NCBI RefSeq assembly: GCF_016859285.1
Contig: NC_053420.1
Coordinates: forward strand, 9,930,001-9,994,000
From: Xiphias gladius
Lineage: Eukaryota; Chordata; Actinopteri; Istiophoriformes; Xiphiidae
Reading direction: 5' to 3'
Length of the DNA stretch: 64,000 nt
Positions 1 to 10,632 of this stretch are shown one piece after another (the first letter of the stretch is position 1; each line of letters starts with the position of its first letter). A program made the translations under genes and the position numbers. A model generated the notes under the pieces. The model saw only the letters and a list, made by a program, of their open reading frames with translations. It ran no database searches and was not told the DNA's origin.

Positions 1-59
1 GTAACACAAATACATAAGTAACTGTTGATGATACCAGTAATTACTGCTTTTCTCTCCAG

Positions 60-714
60 GTACAAAAGGACTGTAACACGGAGACATTCATGGTTTGTGG
101 TAGCAGCATGTTGGTTTGTTGCAATACCACTAAGCTTTGCTCCAATGCTTGGATGGTACAACCACGAAACCTTGTCTAATTCCATCAACTCTACCATTGT
201 CTGCCATTTTGTAACCGTGATCCCCATGTCATACCTGGTTTACTTCAACTTTTTTCTCTGCGCTTTGACACCTCTGTTGATTATGATTGTATTGTATGGC
301 TTTGTATTCTGTACCATTCGAAGAAACCTTAGAGGGAAACCAGGCAACGGTGCCCAGAAACACTCTCAGAACTACCTGAGGAAAGAGAAAGAACTGGCAG
401 GATCTCTGTCCCTGGTATTGGCCCTCTTTGCCCTGTCCTGGCTCCCCCTCCATATAATGAACTGCATTGCTTACTTTAGTGGCGTGAAAGTTGTACCAGA
501 CATAGCTTTCTATGTGGGCATCCTGCTTTCTCATGCTAACTCAGCTGTAAACCCAGTTGTTTATGCGTTCAAAATACAAAAGATCAGGACTGCATACCTG
601 AAGATCTGGAGACAGTATATTGCATGTGGAGAGGAAAATCAAGGATCTCAGTCAAGCCAGACGACAGACAACAATTTCATCAGTAACATTAGCAGTGTGG
701 CCAACAATGGGTGA
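60..714 (+). CDS. adora3: Adenosine receptor, A3-like, last coding exon (partial)
   Basis: This is the 3' exon of a class A GPCR that senses extracellular adenosine at the plasma membrane. A polypyrimidine tract and AG at 58-59 precede it; base 60 completes a split codon, and reading starts YKRTVTRR, the second intracellular loop where adenosine receptor genes carry their single coding intron. The 217 codons cover TM4 to the C-tail. Visible marks are CHF in the second extracellular loop, [10 protein letters not shown] in TM6 (Trp and the ligand-contacting Asn), and [12 protein letters not shown] in TM7 (binding-pocket His plus NPxxY). The residue after the loop Phe is Val, as in A3, where A1 and A2A have Glu; SHANSA also matches A3. 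The A3 receptor couples to Gi (family knowledge). The exon with TM1-3 and DRY lies outside the window. A1 is the alternative, less likely. Paralogue a/b is not resolved. Confidence 0.88.
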
Positions 715-1240
715 AGGCGAGTTTTCCTTGTTTGAGTGCTTCTTTGTTCTTAACAATCCCGTCTTTGACTCATAACTATCAAGGCAAATTGTTGAATACA
801 AACATTAATACAGCATTTCTTTGACTCATCATTGTGTATTTAGCTGTCTCATGTTTTATTTTAGAAAGTCAGTTGAAGGTCCTATTTTTTCTGAAGTTTA
901 TCAGTTATGTTATCAGACACACTGTATTTTTATAGGTTTGTGGGAGGCTCCGTGATAGTTGAGCCCTTTCTTTTTTCACTTTTAAAATCTCTGCAAAGCT
1001 CTTTTGTTTGTATTTTGTTTTGTATATGAATATATTGAGTATTTTCTTCCTATCTTCCATAAACTGTTTTGTGTAGTTTCCCCTGCTGTCAGTCTTTTAG
1101 CTATGCCGGGCTATAAATACTCTCTGTATAATGTATTATCTCTGTATTAGATGCACAAGATGATCAATACTCTCATCTGACTCTGAGTAAATTGGCAAAC
1201 GTGTACTTCCCAAAATGCATTCTATTAAAGACGTAGTTTC
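715..1240 (+). other. Probable 3'UTR of the adenosine receptor gene
   Basis: AT-rich non-coding sequence follows the TGA at 712-714. An ATTAAA polyadenylation-type signal lies at 1224-1229, just before the first repeat-like tract. A later AATAAA at 1916-1921 lies beyond that tract and would be an alternative end. No coding potential is seen. Confidence 0.5.
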
Positions 1241-1261
1241 AAGCCTTCCCAGGAAGTGAGA

Positions 1262-1700
1262 ATTTCTGTAACATGTACAAGGGGTGATTGATAAGTTTGT
1301 GGCCTAAGGTAGAAGGTGTCAATTTTAGAAAAGCTAGCAAGTTTATTAATCAACATAGTCCCCAATTGCTCTGTATGGAAAATGTGGAATAGCACATAAC
1401 GCCAGTTGTAAAATTGTGTATTCTGGCCTTGTATCCATCCAAAGTAGTTGCGACCCCATTGTTTTTACCACGTATAAAGGCCACTGCATGTTCCTACTTT
1501 TCCCAGACATAACTATAGGTAGGAAGACACGTCCCCATTCTTAATCCCACCTGCAAAACTCTGGTCGGTTAATCATTTCTCCAGTGGGCTGAAGTAGCCA
1601 CCACCGAGCCAAACACCAGTCACACATGAATCGCTGAACAAATCTGAGATGTGCTGTGATTCAGAGGTCTGGAATCAGGATTAGTTGATATCTTTAAGTG
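1262..1700. mobile_element. Possible mariner-like DNA transposon remnant
   Basis: The tract opens with a phrase (GGGGTGATTGATAAGTTTGT, then GGCCTAAGG) that resembles terminal repeats I associate with mariner elements. No transposase reading frame and no matching right end were found, so both family and extent are uncertain. It lies in the spacer after the adenosine receptor 3'UTR. Confidence 0.25.
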
Positions 1701-1982
1701 TAGTTTATTTCAAATTGTTATCGGTCATTCCTTCTTGAAACAGACCGCAAGCCATGGGGGTAAGAAGAACTGCTTGAATTACCATTTTTACCATTCATGA
1801 AGGGCACTTAGCACACAAAGCCAAAGGGGCCTCCCTCATGCCCTCCCCCCACCTATGCATACCACTGCAGTTGCAAAATACTGTTACTTTCTGCATTAAA
1901 CCCTGTATGTTTATGAATAAATAACTAATTTACGTCCAACCCAAGATAACGCTGCGGGAGAATCATTCTATATGTTTATTAG

Positions 1983-2700
1983 TGATGTGTCGATCGCAAC
2001 GAATCGGCTCTATGAGAAGGCTTCTTTATGTGATCGATGGGAGCCGGCTCTTGTCTGAGAGCCAATTTCTTTTTTTTTTTGTCATCTAATACAATTCAGA
2101 ATAATAGCATGATCTTTTTCACTCGATGCACTGACCGAATGTTGTGTCGATGTGCGTGCTGTGCCATTACCAATCATGTGATAACAGGCAAAGTTCATGT
2201 CTTAAGGTTAAAAGAGGGAGGGTTAAAAGAGGGAGTGGGGGCTGATGGTCTACTCAGCACAGAATGGTTTGTTTCTTGGATAGTTTATTTGATATGGACA
2301 TCACAGTAACATTTGAATTGTAACATACATTTGTGCACAATGACCAGATTCACTGTGTTTAGTGTTTGTAGCGAAATGCTAATTTACAATGTTCAATATA
2401 AATAAAATGTTCACGTGTGATAATGTTTGATGGGTTTATGTTAATGTTTTTATCCCAATAATAATAATGTCAAAATAATGATATTCTGGAAATTAGAAGG
2501 TTTCGTATAATTACACCGAGTAATTTAAGCGATGCATGTGCACACATACCATTCAGAAGTAAAAACGTTGCTGAATTTGGCTGAATTATAAAAAGCCAGA
2601 AGTGGTACCGAATGAAAGAGCTGAGCCCAATGGTCTGGCTCACTAAGAAGAGCCAGGCCCCCATCACCGACGTTATTAATTGGGTTACGACTGCATCCGG
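1983..2700. mobile_element. Non-autonomous DNA transposon with imperfect terminal inverted repeats (hAT-like?)
   Basis: The left end (about 1990-2075) reads GATGGGAGCCGGCTCTT then GAGAGCCAA. The reverse complement of the right end (about 2600-2685) reads GATGGGGGCCTGGCTCTT then GTGAGCCAG. These are diverged terminal inverted repeats around AT-rich filler. No transposase is visible. The CGAACGAATCGGCTC style of end is common in fish repeats; hAT assignment is a guess from that style. Confidence 0.45.
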
Positions 2701-3370
2701 TGTCACAGGTCGGGGGGGGGGGGGAGGACTAGGATTTCGGCAACAACTGCGCGCTGAACCTCGGTGGCTCGTTCAGCGCAGTCGAAAAAGTGGTCCTTTC
2801 CCTCCGTGAATCACTACCGTCGTCGCACAGACTCTGCGAGTGGCTTTACCTTGAACCACTGTTTCCCTGCACTTCGACCCGGCACAACAATAAAACGGAG
2901 ACCCCCCCCCCCCCTTTAAAGATCGGCTCGTTGTGGCGTTAACTTTAACTTTCAAACAGGTGCACGGCGTTTCTCCTCATGCGCAGAGTTCATCTGAGCC
3001 GCCGTAGTTGGACCGTGCTGCTCGTCGACAAGGACCTTTTTTATTTTTTTTTTTTTTTTTTTTTTTTTACAAGTTGTCTGAGTAATTTAACAAAGCGTAA
3101 GTTTTCGTTAAAATGTGATTTTATAACGTAGCTAGCAGACAAAAAAAAAAAAAAAAAATCTTGATTAGCGCCCCGCTACGGACAGGTCCGCGGCGCACGC
3201 GAGCTGGCTCGTTTCAGGGCCCGTACCGAAGTCGACGCTGAAGTTAAAGCTCACGTCGGGTTTCCGCTGTAATGTCACCTGAACCGACGGGCCGGGAGTA
3301 CGTACCTGTGATGAAATCGTGATGTCTACTGGTATCCGGTTATGATACGAAGACGTGACCGCCGCAGCCT
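2700..3370 (+). promoter_or_regulatory. CpG-rich tract, possible promoter/first untranslated exon of the acetyltransferase gene
   Basis: Between the transposon and the AT-rich tract before the acetyltransferase, CpG dinucleotides are frequent, notably at 2740-2860, 2960-3030 and 3165-3330. Runs of 13 G (2712-2724) and 13 C (2902-2914), a T run (about 3040-3068) and an A run (about 3141-3158) interrupt it. Because the coding exon at 5041 starts with a splice acceptor, an untranslated first exon must lie upstream, and this is the most likely place. The exact donor is not identified. Confidence 0.4.
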
Positions 3371-4086
3371 CAGAGTGTCTGCCGGTCTTATGGTCTTAAA
3401 GCATTGATGTCAGTTTACTACAAAAAAAACAAAAAACAAAACAAAGGTAGGCATTTTAAAAAAAAACAACTTATATTTAATTTACGAAGATCTTAGTTAA
3501 TTTTTTTTACTAGCGTCCCGTGGGAAGTAATGTTACTTAGAAAATGTTTTTGTATGTGATTTTGGCCAAAACTGGCTGGAAAATCCAGTTTATAAAAATT
3601 CATGCGTGGAGTTTAAGTAATTTCTTCATCCTTCCATCCGTTTTCCGATGCTTATCCAGGTCGTGTTTAATGATTCATTCATAACATTATTAGGAATTAT
3701 TGTGATATAAAGTTGCGAAGTAGTGGGGGGAAAAATGTAACACCAACGCCCGCTAACACTCTCTAACATCAATGATTAAATTTCATGCACTCGGTAAATG
3801 TTACCAAGTCGTATCATCCCTGCTGGTTTTCACTGATAGCCTTCACCCTTTGGTCCTTGTGACCTTGAAACAGGTATTAAATCGCATTCTGTCTGGTAGT
3901 AAAAGGGTCTTAAAAGTCAAAGTTTAACCGGGTGTAAACCCTGCAGAAACCCTGTATTGAAGACTGTCGATAACAGGAGACGCTGTCAACGAACTGATCC
4001 TATCCCTTAATCCCCCTTTCTAATGGTAACACTAGCAGTGGATCAGTTACATGTAGTTAAAAGCTGAAAGCAGAATAATCGCGCAA
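3370..4086. other. Presumed 5'UTR intron, no gene seen
   Basis: AT-rich sequence with no coding signal. A short stretch near 3622-3662 (CCATCCGTTTTCCGATGCTT) resembles a widespread fish retroposon tail. Confidence 0.4.
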
Positions 4087-4315
4087 GTAAAAATAAATCA
4101 GAAAATAGTATAAAAAATGCTCCTTCCACTTTTCCAAACCAGATGTGAGATCTTCATAAAGTTTGGTCTGTCCCAAACCCAAAGATATTCAACTTACAGT
4201 GATATAACGCTGAGAGAAAAGCAGCAAATCTTCACGTTTGAGAATCTCGAACTTGGAAATGTTTTGTATTTTTGCTTGACAATTGACCTAAATGAGCTAT
4301 AAATGATCAAATTGT
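4087..4315 (+). mobile_element. MITE family D, partial copy
   Basis: This shares ordered phrases with the copies at 36285-36560 and 40345-40692: CCCAAAGATATTCAACTTAC, then GCAGCAAATCTTCAC, then GAGAATCTCGAACTTGG, then TTTTTGCTTGACAA. The family's usual start (GACTACAACTAACGA) is missing here. It lies in the presumed first intron of the acetyltransferase gene. Confidence 0.6.
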
Positions 4316-4710
4316 TGCAGTATCTGTGTGCACACACTAATTCTTAAACATCTACTACATTAGTACACTCAAGCTGTTTCCGTATGCAGATCCTACTCAT
4401 TAAATGTTAAATGTTGCACGTTAGTGAGTTTGTGAGCCCGCAATGACTTCACCTCATTTCAAATATATATTTTTATTTATTCAGTTCTAAGTACACAACT
4501 ATGTAATTTGTCTGGCCATTGTAATCACGCAACCATTGCGAGTGTCCCTGTGAGGATTGAGGTGAACAGTTTAAAAATGGCTGCGGTCATGATATGACTA
4601 CTTTTGTATACGATGTATCTGGGATGTGGCTGAAATCAGTATCGCAATATCGATAGGTAAATGTGTCTGATTTCATGATGTGCATATGTATGAAAACTGT
4701 GTGCAAAATG

Positions 4711-4749
4711 GTCTTTGTGTGTGATGGCCAAACCATCACACACAAAGAC
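4711..4749. repeat. Perfect 17-bp inverted repeat with 5-nt loop
   Basis: The left arm 4711-4727 (gtctttgtgtgtgatgg) is the exact reverse complement of the right arm 4733-4749, separated by CCAAA. Pairing stops outside the arms. It lies upstream of the acetyltransferase coding exon. It is too short for an ordinary microRNA precursor. Confidence 0.85.
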
Positions 4750-4859
4750 AAATGAATACTATTAGCACAGGGGTCAGTGACTATCATTTGGGTAACATAA
4801 TTTTGACAATATTTAGTGATCACGATAGATGATCATCAAAATACTTAAATTCTATAAAT

Positions 4860-4947
4860 CATTATATTTAATTATATTTCACAGGCAAAACGATTAAATG
4901 AGAAAATAATCAGAAGAGAAACTGACAATGAAAATAATTACTTGCAG
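4860..4947 (-). mobile_element. MITE family D, short fragment
   Basis: Read on the minus strand it gives AAGTAATTATTTTCATTG then TGATTATTTTCTCATTTAATC, matching the 5' third of family D as seen in the copy at 40345-40692. It sits about 100 bp before the splice acceptor of the acetyltransferase coding exon. Confidence 0.5.
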
Positions 4948-5052
4948 CCTTAAATGGCTTATACTTGGGTATTTACCTTAAGTGCAACAAAAATTTCACA
5001 TGATTTTTCTTTTTTTCTTTTTTTTTGGATCTCCCTTCAGTCCCTTCTGGTC

Positions 5053-5724
5053 ATGCAGCTGGTGATCCGCCGGTACCGTCCCTCAGACAAGGACGCAGTG
5101 CTCACTCTGTTCAGCATCGGCATCCGGGAGCACATCAGTCCATGTTTTCACAACGCCATGACCAGCCCTCTCTACCTCGCCATCGCCCTGGCTCTGTGTG
5201 TTGCTGGCTACCTCCTCTGCTCTGTGTTAGGGGCCGTGGTGCTACCGGGGGTCTGGGTGGGCCTAGTCTACTACTGCTGTCACGAGCTATATGCCGGCTA
5301 CGTCAGGGAGAGACTCCGGACGGACATGCAGGACATCCCTGGGAACTATCTGAGCCGGCCGGATGACTGTTTCTTGGTGGCGCAGGCTGAGGTTGATGGG
5401 ACGGTGAAGATCATGGGTATGGTGGCTGTGATGGCCAGACAAAATGGGAAAGAAAGGTACGGGGAACTGTTCCGAATGATCATCTCACCACTGTCCAGAC
5501 GGATGGGCCTGGGCTTCAGGTTGGCTCAGACCGTGGTCGACTTCTGTAAGGAACGAGGCTTCTCCAAGGTGGTGCTGGAGACCAGCTCCACCCAGACGGC
5601 CGCTGTGGCCCTGTACGAGAAACTGGGGTTCTGTCACGTCCTCTCACACACCGAAACAGAGGCTCCCCTGTGGGTTGTAAGGCTGGCCAATGTTCGAGTT
5701 TTAAGAATGGAAAAACACTTGTAG
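5053..5724 (+). CDS. NAT8/camello-type N-acetyltransferase
   Basis: A 223-residue membrane-bound GNAT-fold acetyltransferase. Family members transfer acetyl from acetyl-CoA at the ER membrane (NAT8: cysteine S-conjugates or lysines; NAT8L: aspartate). Residues 1-34 carry the N-terminal IRRYRPSDKDAV start typical of NAT8 proteins; about 38-75 is a long hydrophobic membrane segment; 118-200 is the GNAT core. The acetyl-CoA motif R/QxxGxG/A is RRMGLG at 149-154, and ALYEKLGF at 186-193 is the conserved C-terminal signature. A splice acceptor (tract to AG at 5039-5040) precedes the ATG by 12 nt. The frame stays open upstream to 4954, but that part is intron, so 5053 is chosen. No AU- or GC-rich oddity. 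Length fits NAT8 (about 227) better than NAT8L (about 300). Fish have several NAT8-like copies, so no exact symbol or substrate is given. Confidence 0.88.
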   Translation: MQLVIRRYRPSDKDAVLTLFSIGIREHISPCFHNAMTSPLYLAIALALCVAGYLLCSVLGAVVLPGVWVGLVYYCCHELYAGYVRERLRTDMQDIPGNYLSRPDDCFLVAQAEVDGTVKIMGMVAVMARQNGKERYGELFRMIISPLSRRMGLGFRLAQTVVDFCKERGFSKVVLETSSTQTAAVALYEKLGFCHVLSHTETEAPLWVVRLANVRVLRMEKHL

Positions 5725-6050
5725 TTCTGAAAGAACCCTGATCAGCCACCGTAATGTTCCTATTCCTCTAGCACTTGACTGAAACCAAACCGCAGAACCA
5801 CAGAAAAAAGTATTTTTAAGAAGCTTTTACTTGTACTGTTTGGAAGAGCTACTCATTGGTTTCAAACATGACAGGCTGCTTTTTGGTTTACTGGCTCAAG
5901 CTTCACCAACTGTTGATTATTGTAATGTGTGCATTTTTTAAAATAAAAAGTAGTTTCAACTATAGTGATTTTATTTCACAAATGATGATGAGAATATTCA
6001 ACTGTTTTTCACTCAAAAGACATGCAACAAATAAAGCCATTCTTTCACCT
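5725..6050 (+). other. 3'UTR of the NAT8-like gene with poly(A) signals
   Basis: AT-rich sequence after the stop. AATAAA-type signals occur at about 5942-5948 and at 6030-6035. No repeat is recognised. The end is inferred from the second signal. Confidence 0.55.
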
Positions 6051-6317
6051 GGCTGTGTGTTTTGCTTTAGCTCATGATCCCCTGTCCAATGCTGACATGC
6101 GCCGATTGCAGCCTTTTAGAGGCCCTGTACAGCCACACAGGTGTTTCCAAGTGTCGTGGCAGAGAAGAGCTCTGCTCAGGTTGAAGTTTGGTTGAGCTGT
6201 GCTGTAATTACGGAAGAACCAAAAAGTACGATAAAGGTGTAACTCTGGATGCAACAAAACTAAGGTCGGAGAAAATAAGGTCAAAGAGATGTCAATCAAC
6301 GGACAAAATGTAGTTGT

Positions 6318-6390
6318 GGCTCTATAGCTCAGTGGTTAGAGCACTGGTCTTGTAAATCAGGGGTCGTGAGTTCAATCCTCACTATGGCCT
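6318..6390 (+). tRNA. tRNA-Thr (anticodon TGT), copy 1
   Basis: A 73-nt cloverleaf: acceptor GGCTCTA with TATGGCC, D-arm GCTC/GAGC with AGTGGTTA loop, anticodon arm CTGGT-CTTGTAA-ATCAG (TGT), five-base variable loop, T-arm GTGAG-TTCAATC-CTCAC, discriminator T. Against copy 2 it has one acceptor mismatch (C-T) and a G-T pair in the anticodon stem, so it may be slightly weaker. No TTTT run lies within about 50 nt downstream. Confidence 0.9.
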
Positions 6391-6839
6391 GAGCTTCCAG
6401 CACATAGGGCAGAGTTAACTGTGATAGTTTAATACCTGTTCCCTTGGGCAAGACATTGAAATGGCTTCATTAAAAAGCCTCTCATGATCTGCCACATAAA
6501 GTAAGAAGTAAGTGAAAATTTTAATAAGTGTTTTCAGTTTGAATGAATCTCTCACTTTGCCGGCAAATTTTATATGATATATAGTGAGTGCACTGTAATA
6601 CCAATGGGTAGAAAATTTTGCATATGGATTTGTAATGCTATTGGTTATGGTTGCATCTGCTTTACAATCAGCCTTTTTCATAGCAGCCATTTTTGCTTGT
6701 TACACTAGGAAAAACACAGATTTTACTAACAACATTAACAGTAAGTATTACGAGGCAGTGGGCCAGCACCTACAATACCCAGACCCTGAAAGTGACCGTG
6801 CAAGTGAATTTCTCACATGAGTGAACATTTTCCACCTGA
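6391..6839. other. Spacer between tandem tRNA-Thr genes
   Basis: 449 bp of AT-rich DNA. The flanks of the two tRNA genes do not resemble each other, so a simple recent tandem duplication of a larger unit is not visible. No gene is seen. Confidence 0.6.
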
Positions 6840-6912
6840 GGCTCTATAGCTCAGTGGTTAGAGCACTGGTCTTGTAAACCAGGGGTCGTGAGTTCAATCC
6901 TCACTAGGGCCT
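6840..6912 (+). tRNA. tRNA-Thr (anticodon TGT), copy 2
   Basis: A 73-nt cloverleaf with a fully paired acceptor stem (GGCTCTA with TAGGGCC, one G-T), anticodon arm CTGGT-CTTGTAA-ACCAG, TTCAATC T-loop and discriminator T. The mature sequence is identical to the minus-strand copy at 49991-50063. A TTTT run is absent from the next 50 nt, so termination is not obvious. Confidence 0.94.
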
Positions 6913-8260
6913 GAATAGCAGCTTATTGTTTCACTGTAAGCTTTGTCGTATCAAAGCAAGTCTGTGGCTCCACTGGAAAAACTCTGGATAATCGACAGAT
7001 CTTGTTATGAACTGTGCTTCAAGTGATTTGTAGTTAATGTCTGTGCTATATTGTGCTTTGGCAAAGCACCGAACTCTAAATTGCATCAAGTGTAAGTTGC
7101 TTTCTATGAAAGCATCTGCCAAACGAGCCGATGTAACATGAATTTCATTAATTAACGTGTTTTTCCTACTGTGATTTGTCAAAATGTATTCATTGAAAAA
7201 AAAAGCCCATCACTATCTGCCACAGAAAGTGAAAAATAACAAAACGCTGATGTTTTTGGTTTGGAGATATTAAGCCAAATACCTTGTGTGTGGCTGTACA
7301 CACTATCCATAACAAGAAATTATGGTTTCTGGTAAAGACAGTGGTTTCATAAAATCAGTTTGTCCTCAGATAGCTTAATAGATTGCTGTGTTCCTTGGGA
7401 AACTCAAGACAAGGCTCTCATTTTGACACGTAGCATGGTGTTTCTGTTTCAATTAGCGCCCGAATTTATCAAACTTCTAAGAATTACATTTAAGAATATG
7501 CTGTACATTAAGAAATTTCAGAGTAAAAGAGTTCATCGCTGAGTGTGAGCAATATGACACGTTTATCCAGTGACTCCTACTTACAACCAAATGTAAAAAA
7601 TAACCTCTAAGAGCAACAAGCAAGTGATGCATGTTCAATTACATGTATGCTTAGAGAATGATTGGCTATAGATATAATGCATAATTATTCTTATAATAAT
7701 TCCTGATAAATGCCAAGAAAAAGTGGTGTAACATCCTATCAAATGTCCAAATGCAAATGACAGACTAAAACTACTCTATTCCCAATTAAATTGCTTCAGC
7801 TAATGCAAAATGATGTAATAATAATTATTCTTATTCGACAGAAAACAGGGGCGTGCTCTGCTCTGTTTCTGTCCTGCTCCCATGGAGGATCTACTCCTAA
7901 CCAATTTAACCTCTGGAGCTCCCTCAAATGTAAGAGCGTTGTTAAGTCAAATGAAGTTGATCGTTTTTTTTGTTTTTTTTTTATTCTAAAGTTTATGAGT
8001 ACAAATGAAGCATTTGTACTTTCAATTTTCACTTAAGTCCAAAATGTTAACTTTTAGCAGTTTGATAGATGCGGGCCCCGGAAGGCAAGCACTGTGTACA
8101 GACAGAGTCGATGAGTGTAAATGATAAACAGTAGAGGGCACCATTTATTTAAGAAACGCTGCAGCACTTCCCTGCGTGCCGATCAATAGTTTCTACGGTA
8201 TTGCATTCAAAGTATTTACAGTACATGCTTAGGAGTCATTCAAAATATCTGTAATATATA
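6913..8260. other. Intergenic AT-rich DNA, no gene seen
   Basis: Short overlapping reading frames only, no similarity recognised on either strand, and no repeat family identified. Nothing here is supported as a gene. Confidence 0.6.
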
Positions 8261-8264
8261 TGTA

Positions 8265-8702
8265 CATTTTACTGTAGTAAATATCAAAGCAAAGTAATTA
8301 AAGCACATTTACTCGAATACTGTACTCAAGTAGAGTTTTACATTACATTTAGCTACAGTTACTGGTTACTTTGCAGATTCAGATTTTACTTGCAAAATAT
8401 ATTATGATTTTGTAATAACACAATAGCACAGTCCGAGATTAAACACCCAACGGTATAAAGTAGTTCTGCATTACCAGCTCGACCTTGGACCAGTTACCAC
8501 ATCAGAATACGGCTTACACTGTAATGTATCAAAAATTATAATCCATAAATGTGTAGCCTACTTTTACTTGATCCTAGTACATTTCGCTGATAATATTTTT
8601 GGACTTCTACTTCTGGATAAAAGATTTTTCTCGTCCTTGGGATATTTTTACGGTGGTATAGATTCTCAAGCAGATGATCTCAGTACTTCTCCCACCACTG
8701 AG
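8265..8702. mobile_element. MITE family C, copy 1
   Basis: Shares ordered phrases with three other copies: ACTCAAGTAGAGTTTTACAT, TAGCTACAGTTACTGGTTAC, GCAGATTCAGATTTTACTTG, a central TATAAAGTAGTTCTGCATTA, and the end CAGTACTTCTCCCACCACTG. Non-coding and AT-rich. The family ends in the CCACCACTG-type terminus. Confidence 0.7.
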
Positions 8703-10170
8703 CAGCGACAGATGATGCAGTATCAATAATGTAAGTGGTGTAAACAGAGTGCAGCTGCCCTGATTGTGAATTTGACAGGACAAAATTTGTCTTTTTACGT
8801 TTCACGGCTCACAGGGACATTACACAGAGGCTGCAGAAACTAATATCATACAGGCTCTTATTGGTATTTTAGTCTTTTTTTTTGTTTAAATTTTACTTTT
8901 ATTTTTAATATTATTTTTAAATTTTACAAACAGAAGTGTCGGAAAGAATCATGAGGGTTTGGATGAGGTCACCAAACATCAGAGACAGATAAACATTTAC
9001 AGAACATTACACGGGGACTTGACTCTCATAACCTCAGGTGAAATACAAGATTTAAAAAAAAAAAAAAAAAAAAAAGGTATTTTAGTCTTAAAAGAAACAG
9101 AAACGTATTTTATGATGTGCAAAGGGCCTGCGGGAAATTCCAAATTTTGTAGCTCATAATGTTGGGTTGGGTGGTAACTTTAATGAGCATAGTGTAGTTG
9201 CTGCGTATTTAAAGGCGCGATGTGAAGAATCTTCATGTGATTTAATAGTATCTTCCATGCCAAAAGTTTTTGTTTGCTTAAAAATGAGATTGGTCCTGTT
9301 TGAAAATTGGCATGGTCTGCTTTGCTTATAGCTCCTTTATCCAGGTGCCAGACTTGCGGGGCTCACTGAGTATGTTTGCATGCACCCTGATATCCTGGTT
9401 TTGAGGCTATTGCTGGTTTTCATCTTGTTAGAAATATGAGGGATACTTGGAACATCAAGATACTTGGTGATTGGTTTCTGGCTACATTTTTCCACTGATT
9501 TGAAAAGTGATACATTTTATCCTCAACATTACAGATGTGACATTTTCACTTTCATTTTAGGGTGTGCATGGCCGTTACTGCTCATTGCTGATCCTCATGC
9601 TTTTACTCATCTATTGTGTGTGAAATTGAAATTTACTTAAAGCATCAAAATTTAAAGTAAGAACTATGCAGAAAAACGGTTTCCTTCAGTGTTTTACTGT
9701 TATATATTATGCTGTGTGTTGCATTTGCTGCTGTGCTCATTTAAAGTTGCATGAATTGTAACCGCTTTATATACTGTTGGTTATCTTAATGTACAGCAAT
9801 GCATCATGTTCTATAAGATCATCATATGTTTATAGCGCCGTTGTCCTGTGAAGACCACGTGTCTGTAAAACATCAACTTTCCGTGAGCTAAGAAAAACTG
9901 CCCTGTTTGCAGCTTTGCGATAATGCATTTTTATTTACTGATCTTAAAAGAAGGAGAATTTTTTCTCAACCAACAAAGGCAAACGTAACCCTGCAGTTTT
10001 TCAGAAATCTTAGAAAACGTAGTTGGAAAACAAATCTGACCAACAATTGTCAGTGTCACTGAACAGCTGTTGATTCAACTTAATAGCTTCAGTTTATTGA
10101 ACGTTTTGTCTCAAGTTCAGTTAGCTTAACTCAGTTGCTTTTACAACAAACTGCAACTTTGAAGTATTCA
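8703..10170. other. Intergenic DNA, no gene seen
   Basis: AT-rich, with an A run at about 9054-9074. No coding, RNA or repeat signal that I can name. Confidence 0.6.
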
Positions 10171-10174
10171 ACTT

Positions 10175-10632
10175 GCTCTTAGGCACTTGTGCTTTACTTG
10201 AGTATTTCCATTCTATGCCACATTTCAGAGGTTAATATTGTACTTCCAGTACCTTTATTTGACAGCTATAGTTACTTGATACTTTACTAGTAGTGAAATT
10301 TGTTTACACAAAATATGTAATCCACTTATAAAATATGATTTTGATTTTGTTATAGATTGAGTTTGCCCAAATTAGCTCCAACTCGAACAGCTACAACATT
10401 TAAATACTTACACATTCATAATAACCCACTTTTATATTATGTAATAATATGACATTCACAGGAACATTTTTTCTGTCTTATGAGCACTCACACTTTTGAT
10501 GGTTTAAGAAGATTTTGCTGATAAAAGTTATGTACTTATACTCAAGCTTTTGAATTCTGGGCTTTCACTTGTAGTGGAGTATTTCGACACTGCAGTATTG
10601 CTAGAATCTGAATACTTCTTTCGACACTGTAC
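10175..10632. mobile_element. MITE family C, copy 2
   Basis: Shows TTTACTTGAGTATTTCCATT, TTTATTTGACAGCTATAGTT, AACTCGAACAGCTACAACAT and an end with GAATACTTCTTTCGACACTG. The order matches copy 1. The centre is diverged. No reading frame. Confidence 0.7.

Noticed and set aside
4954-5052. Upstream in-frame ATG start for the acetyltransferase
   Set aside because: The stretch is an AT-rich intron ending in a clear polypyrimidine tract and AG; family proteins start at the MQLVIRRY position.
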